Under the pieces are notes generated by a model. It ran no database searches. It was not told the DNA's origin and saw nothing but the letters and a program-made list of their open reading frames with translations. A program made the position numbers and the translations under genes. A stretch of DNA of 12,149 bases, taken from positions 1-12,149 of the forward strand of contig CACYDK010000092.1 in the NCBI GenBank assembly GCA_902773155.1, in the 5' to 3' direction. The first letter of the stretch is position 1. Every line of letters starts with the position of its first letter. Shown in pieces: positions 7,213 through 12,149 of the stretch. Source of the DNA: an uncultured Ruminococcus sp. Its GTDB lineage: Bacteria > Bacillota > Clostridia > Oscillospirales > Acutalibacteraceae.

Positions 7213-10200
7213 TCATTTAGTGTGGCGGCACCGATATACGGGGCGAAGCTTTCGCCTTAAGCCGTATGCCGCCGAGAGCAGAGCTCCCGTTCCGATAATG
7301 CCCAAGCCCCAAATCGTGAAGCCCAGGGTACCCTCGCCGCTGGAGTTGGGGAGGATCGCCTTTGTGTCGACCACGCCGAAGGTGTACTCCGGATTCGTCT
7401 CGTCCGCGAGGACTACGTATTTCTTGGAGTAGTTCGGGTTGTAGCCCGAGGTTGGGCTGTACTCGAAGATACAGTAGACCTGCTTTTCGGTTTCGGTCAC
7501 GGCAGACGCCCACTCGAGTCCGCCTGAGCCGTTGCTTTGGAACATTCCGACTGAGCGGTAGAGCTCGAGGTCGTCGAACTTGGCCGTGGCCTTGTTCGTG
7601 TTCGTATCAAGCGTAGTACTTACCTTAGTCGTATGCGTGTCGGGGAGGGCGTTGATCACAGCCGGAGTCAGAAGCGCGTCTACATCGGCTTCGGATTTTA
7701 CCCTAATGAGCATAAACTGAGTTCCTGCCACAGGATCACCGTTCACGTCGGTCTTGTTGACGGTTATACTGCCCTTTTTGGTGGTGTTTTCGAATGTCGG
7801 GGCGGTACTGCCGTCGGTTCCGACAAACGTTGTACAGGCCTCGTCGGTGTAGTAGACGGGAGCCGCTACGTTATTTGCCGAAACGTTGATCTTTGCGTAG
7901 TAAACCGTTGAGTCAAAGTTATACATCGGCTTTGTGTTGTCGGGAAGCTCCGTGATTTTAAAGATATAGTCGCCGATGTTCTCGAGGCTTGCAGTGATAT
8001 TGAACGCGTCAAACTCGACCTTACCATCCGCGTCGGTCGTGCTCTTTGTGTTAGTGGCGTAAATCGCCTCCATACCCGTAGTCACGGTTTCGGTCGGATT
8101 CTTGATACGCTTCAAAAGCTCCGCCTTGAAGCTAAAGAGGTTTCCGTTTGCGTAGGCCGCGTTGTCGAGCTTTTTGAACGCCGAGAGGTTCGCGCTCTGG
8201 ATGATGGTTTTGTTGGTGTAGCTCACGTTGTTGCCGGACGCGGCTACCGTCTTTACATTGTTGTCGTTAACCGTGATCGTGTAACCGGCCTTTGCGGATT
8301 CTGTGATCTTGTATTTCATTCCAACCGGGATATCCGGGAATATGATCTGCTGGTCAGCTCTCATATGCACTACGCCGTTTTCGGCAATGTATGTGGTGCC
8401 GGGATCCGAGCTGTAGGCATAGGCGATATCGTGAGCCTCGGGGGTGCCGTCGTTATTTACGTCAAGCAGAAGCTGGAACTCGAATACCGCAGGATCGTCG
8501 GTGGACGCGGTGTTGTCCGCCTTGAGGAGAGTTTTGCTCAGATTGATCGGCGCGGTCTTGAGTTTGTTCGTGTACTCCGCAATCAGCGCGGTGCGTTCGT
8601 TTTCATCCTGCTGAGAATTTTTGAGCTGGAAGCTGGTGTTTTTGCTGTTGAAGGTTTGTATCGTCTCTCCGCTGATAATGTCCTTGAGCGTAACCTCAGT
8701 ATCGTAGGAATAAGGGGCGGTCTGTGTTTCGTTAAGGACGATATTGTTGCCGTATTTTAGGTCGTTGTCGTTTGAGAAAACGGCCGCGTCGTAGTTTTGG
8801 AGAGTAAATGTACCGTTTGTTATCTTTCTGACTTCCTTGGTATCGTCGGCGTAAACGAAGGTGTAGTCCTTGCCGCCGGTTTTATCTGAGCCGTAAAGCG
8901 TTCCGGCATTAGTCAGAGAATAACCAAAATCGGTGGTCTTTGCTGTGTTTTCAACCTCGGTCTCAAGCTTCTCGTTGATGTCGTCTATCTCGACCTCCTT
9001 GTAAACATGGAGCTCATTCATTACGGGCTGCATGGAGAATTCTATTTTGAGGTTTGAGTCGTTGGTACCGCGCTCCATATAGAATACCGTCATATGGTGT
9101 TTCTTTGTGGGGTCGGTGTTGTTTATGGCAAACTGTTTTGAGACGGATGCGCCGTTCTTATCTGTATCTGTAAGGCTGATCGTCTCTCGCATAGTTTTTG
9201 TATTTATAGTTACCTTACTTGTGTAGGTCGAATTGCCCGGCGTACAGTCGCCCCAATTACCAAGCACGTTGTCCGTAGCGTAAATCGCTACGTCGCTCTT
9301 ATTGCCGTCGTTTACAACGAAAATATGGCGCTTTCCGCTGGCGTCGTCATAGGAAGCGAAGTTGTTGTCCGCGACGGAGTCAACCTTACCGGAGGTATAG
9401 AAGGCCTTGCCGCTGAGAGAGCTCCACGCTATACTGCCGCTTCCGGGATACTGGCCGCCGCTCCATTTTTCAAGGAAGCCTTTACCGTCAACAAGGCTCT
9501 TATTCATTACGAATTCGTAAACCGTTGTCGTTTTTTCGGTCGAGTTGAATTCGCCGTAGACCGTGTTGGTGGTAGCGGTAGCGAGGTTAGTGCCCGCGCC
9601 GAAGTCTATGCTTCCCGTTGTGGGCTTATGAGCTCCGCCGATGTCGAGCACGAGCTGGTTGTCGATGAATACCCAGACGTCGTCGTCTCCGGAGTATTCA
9701 AACTTGGCCGACTTGGTACTGGTGAGCATTCCGTTCATCGGGAGGGTAAAGTCCATATCGACCCTCATTCCGAAGCCGTAGTTTCTGGTATTATCAGTAG
9801 GCTGGTTCATCGGGAAAAAGCCGTTTTCATATGTGCCGTTTGCTTTCTTAAGTAGCTTATTCGTTACACCGTCCCCGGAGTAATACTCAACCTTATTATC
9901 ATCCCAGTTAAACTTGATATTGTCATAGCGTGTACTGCCTTTTGAGTCAAACACATAGCTTTTAACTCCGGTAGCTGCGTCGGTGGTCTCGACGAAGGGG
10001 AATTTTGAGCCGATGATCTTGGCTCTGGGGCTTCCCTCGACCTGCTGGATTCCGGACTTATAGGTTGAAGAAGAAACGGTGTTGCCGCTTGTCTTTACGA
10101 CGCCAGTCTCGTTACTGAGCACATATTGAGTGCCGTTTGCCATGTATTCATAGAATTTGCTGCCGTAATTTGTAGAATGCGAAAGCTGTACGCTCGTGTA

Positions 10201-11937
10201 TTTTTTATCTACAACATAGCGGTAAATCTTTCCCGATACTCCGCTAATTGCAACCGCCGTATCGGTCACCTGCTCGGGATGAATATCCTTCAGAACATCC
10301 GAGCCTACCCAGAAGTTAGCGTAGATTCCATCCTTGCCGTAATTATTATTATCAATTATGTACAGAACCTCTTTGTCGCTCGTCGAGGTCTCCTTCAGCC
10401 ACTCGTTGTCAAAATACGGAGCCTTGAGCGTATCGGTTACGTAGAGGTCGGAGTTTATTAGCTTCGGCTTTACCAGGCCGAGCACGCTTCGGTCGGGTCC
10501 TCCGAGGAAGTTGGAGTTGTTAGCGGCCTGAAAACGCGCTTTATCGATCGACGGGCTTCTGGTGCTTTTTATGGTGTCATAGTAACCGTTAATAAAGAAA
10601 TCTGCTGTGTTATCATCGCCGAAAACAAGCGGATAACGCCAGTTGTAATTAGCGGCAGTTTTTGCAATGTCAATAATCTCGTCATTGAGATTGCTGAACT
10701 GCTTACGATAACCGTCGGAGAAATTATCGTCTACGAGGCCTTGCTTCCAGCCCTGAGTGCGCTCGTTGTTCGAGTAGTAGTCGTAGTAGGTTGCGTCGAA
10801 TCCGACTACCGTAAGGCCGCTGACATTATTAAAGTTATTATTGGTGATAGTCATATCGACCGGGCGCTCGTTCTTGATTTTTGCGTCCTCGAGGGTCGTC
10901 CAGTTTCGGGTAGCGGCCACGAAAACCGGCTCGTCTCTGTCGGCGAATACCGAGCCCGAGTCGATCTTTGTCGAGTTGGAAAGCTCCTGAGCGTTTGAAA
11001 ATGAAACCATCGCCCCCAGGTAAACCTGAGCCTGATAAATCGCCGGGTCGGAGTTTGCGAGCGTCATCTGAACACTTGCGTCGAAGGGCTCGTCGTCATC
11101 GTCGTCATAGTGGACATATACGCTGCTCCAATTCGAGCTGGGCTTAAAGTAAACCGTAGTAGTTGGCGTATTCGCATTGTATTTACTCCACTTTGCGGAG
11201 GTTTTTGAGGTCATATACAGATCGTTCAGATCATCGCCGTAACGGTCGGAGACGTTTACTGTAACGCTTCTGTCGACGTCGGTGTAAGTGACCCACTTGT
11301 TCTGCTTATGGTCGTAGTATTTGGGCGAAGCCGCCGTTGCCGGAGTGAGCGTGAGGTTAGCGGTCTGATTGGTACTGTTGCCCTTGTTGAAGATGACCTT
11401 TTCATACTCCCCGGCAGTAAACGCCTTATAGTACATAGTGCCGCTGGCCTGGGTCATATGAGTGGCAGACGTGTTCCAGCCGTTGTTGGTGCTGCCTTTC
11501 CAGGCGTAGGCCATTGGCGTGCTCCAGTTATAGGCCGAGTTATCGTAGAACACAACGTCGCTTGTCGAATTGCCCGAAATCACGTTTTTCATAGCTGTGA
11601 GCAACGTGTTCTTGCTGCTGTTGAGCTTTTCAACAACCAGCTTGGCGGCGTTGCTGACTCCGGTAACCGTTACCTTGTTTCCGGTCGGGTTTACCTCCCG
11701 GCTCCTAAGCTCTGTTCCGCCTGAATTAAGGAATCTAACGCGGATCTTCGACCCCTGCCAATTGCTGTCCTTGAGATGAACCGTTATGCTCTCAGAGCCC
11801 GTAAGCGACGCGGAAGCGGCCTCTACCTCGGCTATATCAGACCCGAGCCTGAACACAAGCGAGGACAAAATTATAAGGAGCGTTAGAAAAACAGCGGAAA
11901 GTCGTGCGCTGATTTTTCTGTTTTTACTGCGAAACAT
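7213..11937 (-). CDS. Large cell-wall-anchored fibro-slime domain adhesin, probable pilus tip protein
   Basis: This 1574-aa surface protein has a signal peptide (about 1-40). Residues 126-218 resemble a CBM26-type starch-binding module (FYDNSAYNWST, KVIFNKG, then a YYDHKQNKWVTY end); 258-350 resemble another carbohydrate-binding sandwich. The fibro-slime/PA14-like domain shows FGMRVDMDFTL (722-732), SGDDDVWVFIDNQLVLDIGG (749-768) and, after a long insert, HHMTVFYMERG (947-957). Four stalk modules follow: 972-1110 (E1070), 1128-1243 (K1135, E1213, N1242), a Spy0128/FctA-like one at 1247-1386 (ITELPDN with E1330, N1384), and a Cna-B domain at 1388-1525 (K1395, E1492). The end is LPNSSG (1529-1534), a hydrophobic helix and a basic tail. 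Isopeptide-stiffened stalk plus binding head fits a tip adhesin. The start has a strong AAGGAGG site (11945-11951). Module boundaries and ligand are inferred; a stand-alone wall adhesin is the alternative. Confidence 0.85.
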   Translation of the reverse strand: MFRSKNRKISARLSAVFLTLLIILSSLVFRLGSDIAEVEAASASLTGSESITVHLKDSNWQGSKIRVRFLNSGGTELRSREVNPTGNKVTVTGVSNAAKLVVEKLNSSKNTLLTAMKNVISGNSTSDVVFYDNSAYNWSTPMAYAWKGSTNNGWNTSATHMTQASGTMYYKAFTAGEYEKVIFNKGNSTNQTANLTLTPATAASPKYYDHKQNKWVTYTDVDRSVTVNVSDRYGDDLNDLYMTSKTSAKWSKYNANTPTTTVYFKPSSNWSSVYVHYDDDDDEPFDASVQMTLANSDPAIYQAQVYLGAMVSFSNAQELSNSTKIDSGSVFADRDEPVFVAATRNWTTLEDAKIKNERPVDMTITNNNFNNVSGLTVVGFDATYYDYYSNNERTQGWKQGLVDDNFSDGYRKQFSNLNDEIIDIAKTAANYNWRYPLVFGDDNTADFFINGYYDTIKSTRSPSIDKARFQAANNSNFLGGPDRSVLGLVKPKLINSDLYVTDTLKAPYFDNEWLKETSTSDKEVLYIIDNNNYGKDGIYANFWVGSDVLKDIHPEQVTDTAVAISGVSGKIYRYVVDKKYTSVQLSHSTNYGSKFYEYMANGTQYVLSNETGVVKTSGNTVSSSTYKSGIQQVEGSPRAKIIGSKFPFVETTDAATGVKSYVFDSKGSTRYDNIKFNWDDNKVEYYSGDGVTNKLLKKANGTYENGFFPMNQPTDNTRNYGFGMRVDMDFTLPMNGMLTSTKSAKFEYSGDDDVWVFIDNQLVLDIGGAHKPTTGSIDFGAGTNLATATTNTVYGEFNSTEKTTTVYEFVMNKSLVDGKGFLEKWSGGQYPGSGSIAWSSLSGKAFYTSGKVDSVADNNFASYDDASGKRHIFVVNDGNKSDVAIYATDNVLGNWGDCTPGNSTYTSKVTINTKTMRETISLTDTDKNGASVSKQFAINNTDPTKKHHMTVFYMERGTNDSNLKIEFSMQPVMNELHVYKEVEIDDINEKLETEVENTAKTTDFGYSLTNAGTLYGSDKTGGKDYTFVYADDTKEVRKITNGTFTLQNYDAAVFSNDNDLKYGNNIVLNETQTAPYSYDTEVTLKDIISGETIQTFNSKNTSFQLKNSQQDENERTALIAEYTNKLKTAPINLSKTLLKADNTASTDDPAVFEFQLLLDVNNDGTPEAHDIAYAYSSDPGTTYIAENGVVHMRADQQIIFPDIPVGMKYKITESAKAGYTITVNDNNVKTVAASGNNVSYTNKTIIQSANLSAFKKLDNAAYANGNLFSFKAELLKRIKNPTETVTTGMEAIYATNTKSTTDADGKVEFDAFNITASLENIGDYIFKITELPDNTKPMYNFDSTVYYAKINVSANNVAAPVYYTDEACTTFVGTDGSTAPTFENTTKKGSITVNKTDVNGDPVAGTQFMLIRVKSEADVDALLTPAVINALPDTHTTKVSTTLDTNTNKATAKFDDLELYRSVGMFQSNGSGGLEWASAVTETEKQVYCIFEYSPTSGYNPNYSKKYVVLADETNPEYTFGVVDTKAILPNSSGEGTLGFTIWGLGIIGTGALLSAAYGLRRKLRPVYRCRHTK

Positions 11938-11961
11938 CCTCTTGCCTCCTTCTTAAACGTT

Positions 11962-11983
11962 AAAAAAACGCGACAAAACGCGC
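11962..11983 (-). promoter_or_regulatory. Short GC hairpin followed by T7 in the pilus-operon leader
   Basis: On the - strand, CGCG (11979-11982) and CGCG (11969-11972) can pair across the loop TTTTGT and are followed directly by seven T residues (11962-11968). This is the layout of a weak intrinsic terminator, lying between the predicted transcription start and the ribosome binding site of the large adhesin. It could attenuate the operon. The stem is only four GC pairs plus one possible G-U, so chance is a real alternative. Confidence 0.3.
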
Positions 11984-12015
11984 ATTAAAATTACATTATA
12001 GAAATATCCTTAATA

Positions 12016-12044
12016 ATATTACACTAAAAAGGCGGAAAAGTCAA
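12016..12044 (-). promoter_or_regulatory. Sigma-A-like promoter of the pilus operon
   Basis: On the - strand a -35 box TTGACT (12039-12044) is separated by exactly 17 bp from a -10 box TAATAT (12016-12021). The -35 matches five of six consensus bases and the -10 four of six. Transcription would start near 12009, giving a leader of roughly 70 bases. An A/T tract (12060-12073) lies about 50-65 bases upstream of the start, in a position suited to an UP-like element. A perfect TATAAT further down (near 11996-12001) lacks a usable -35. Confidence 0.6.
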
Positions 12045-12116
12045 TCATAAATCTATACGTTTTTTTTAAAAAAGTGAACAACGCCGGAATATATACAATA
12101 AAATGTCGATTATCAC

Positions 12117-12145
12117 TTGATTTGAGCGGATTTTTCCATTATAAT
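12117..12145 (+). promoter_or_regulatory. Rightward sigma-A-like promoter for a gene beyond the window
   Basis: On the + strand TTGATT (12117-12122) is followed after 17 bp by a perfect TATAAT (12140-12145). Transcription would start at about 12152, just outside the window, so a divergent gene or small RNA is expected to the right. The -10 region is nearly symmetrical and also reads TATAAT on the - strand (12138-12143), so a second leftward promoter with its -35 outside the window is possible. Confidence 0.55.
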
Positions 12146-12149
12146 ACTA

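Noticed and set aside
9325..9855. + strand open frame opposite the large adhesin
   Set aside because: It overlaps the conserved fibro-slime motifs on the other strand, shows no domain, and has no ribosome binding site.
1..12149. CRISPR array, tRNA, rRNA, insertion sequence or riboswitch
   Set aside because: No regularly spaced repeats, cloverleaf-like sequence, transposase motifs or conserved aptamer cores were noticed by eye, and nearly all sequence is accounted for by genes.

Overview
The window looks like the chromosome of a spore-forming, Gram-positive clostridium, most likely a gut or rumen Oscillospiraceae/Ruminococcus-type bacterium. The basis is an scpA-scpB / DUF2953 / YtfJ(GerW) / D,D-carboxypeptidase / RluB cluster typical of endospore-forming Firmicutes, followed by LPxTG-type surface proteins with starch-binding-like and fibro-slime domains of the kind common in ruminococci. 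The taxon is an inference; nothing in the window names it.

Left half (1-5637, all + strand): a tightly packed probable operon. It holds the last codons of scpA, then scpB (chromosome condensation), a DUF2953 membrane protein (YtfI-like), a YtfJ/GerW spore protein, an S11 penicillin-binding D,D-carboxypeptidase, an RsuA/RluB-family 23S rRNA pseudouridine synthase, an LtrA-family membrane protein and a Ca2+/Na+:cation antiporter. Gaps are 3-40 bp. The only internal regulatory-looking element is a perfect 13-bp inverted repeat wrapped around the start codon of the carboxypeptidase.

A strong perfect-stem terminator (5662-5692) lies between the two convergent transcription units and has T-rich tails on both strands.

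Right half (5708-11937, - strand): a two-gene surface-pilus operon read right to left. First comes a 1574-aa, multi-domain, cell-wall-anchored protein (glycan-binding-like N-terminus, fibro-slime/PA14-like core interrupted by an unusually long insert, four transthyretin/Cna-B-like isopeptide modules, LPNSSG sorting signal), interpreted as the tip adhesin. Then comes a 484-aa backbone pilin (two pilin domains, a Cna-B domain, LPNTGG). No sortase is encoded in the window, although these proteins need one to be assembled and anchored.

Right edge (11938-12149): a 212-bp upstream region holding a sigma-A-like leftward promoter for the pilus operon, a small GC hairpin plus T7 in the leader, an A/T tract, and a good rightward promoter for a gene beyond the window.
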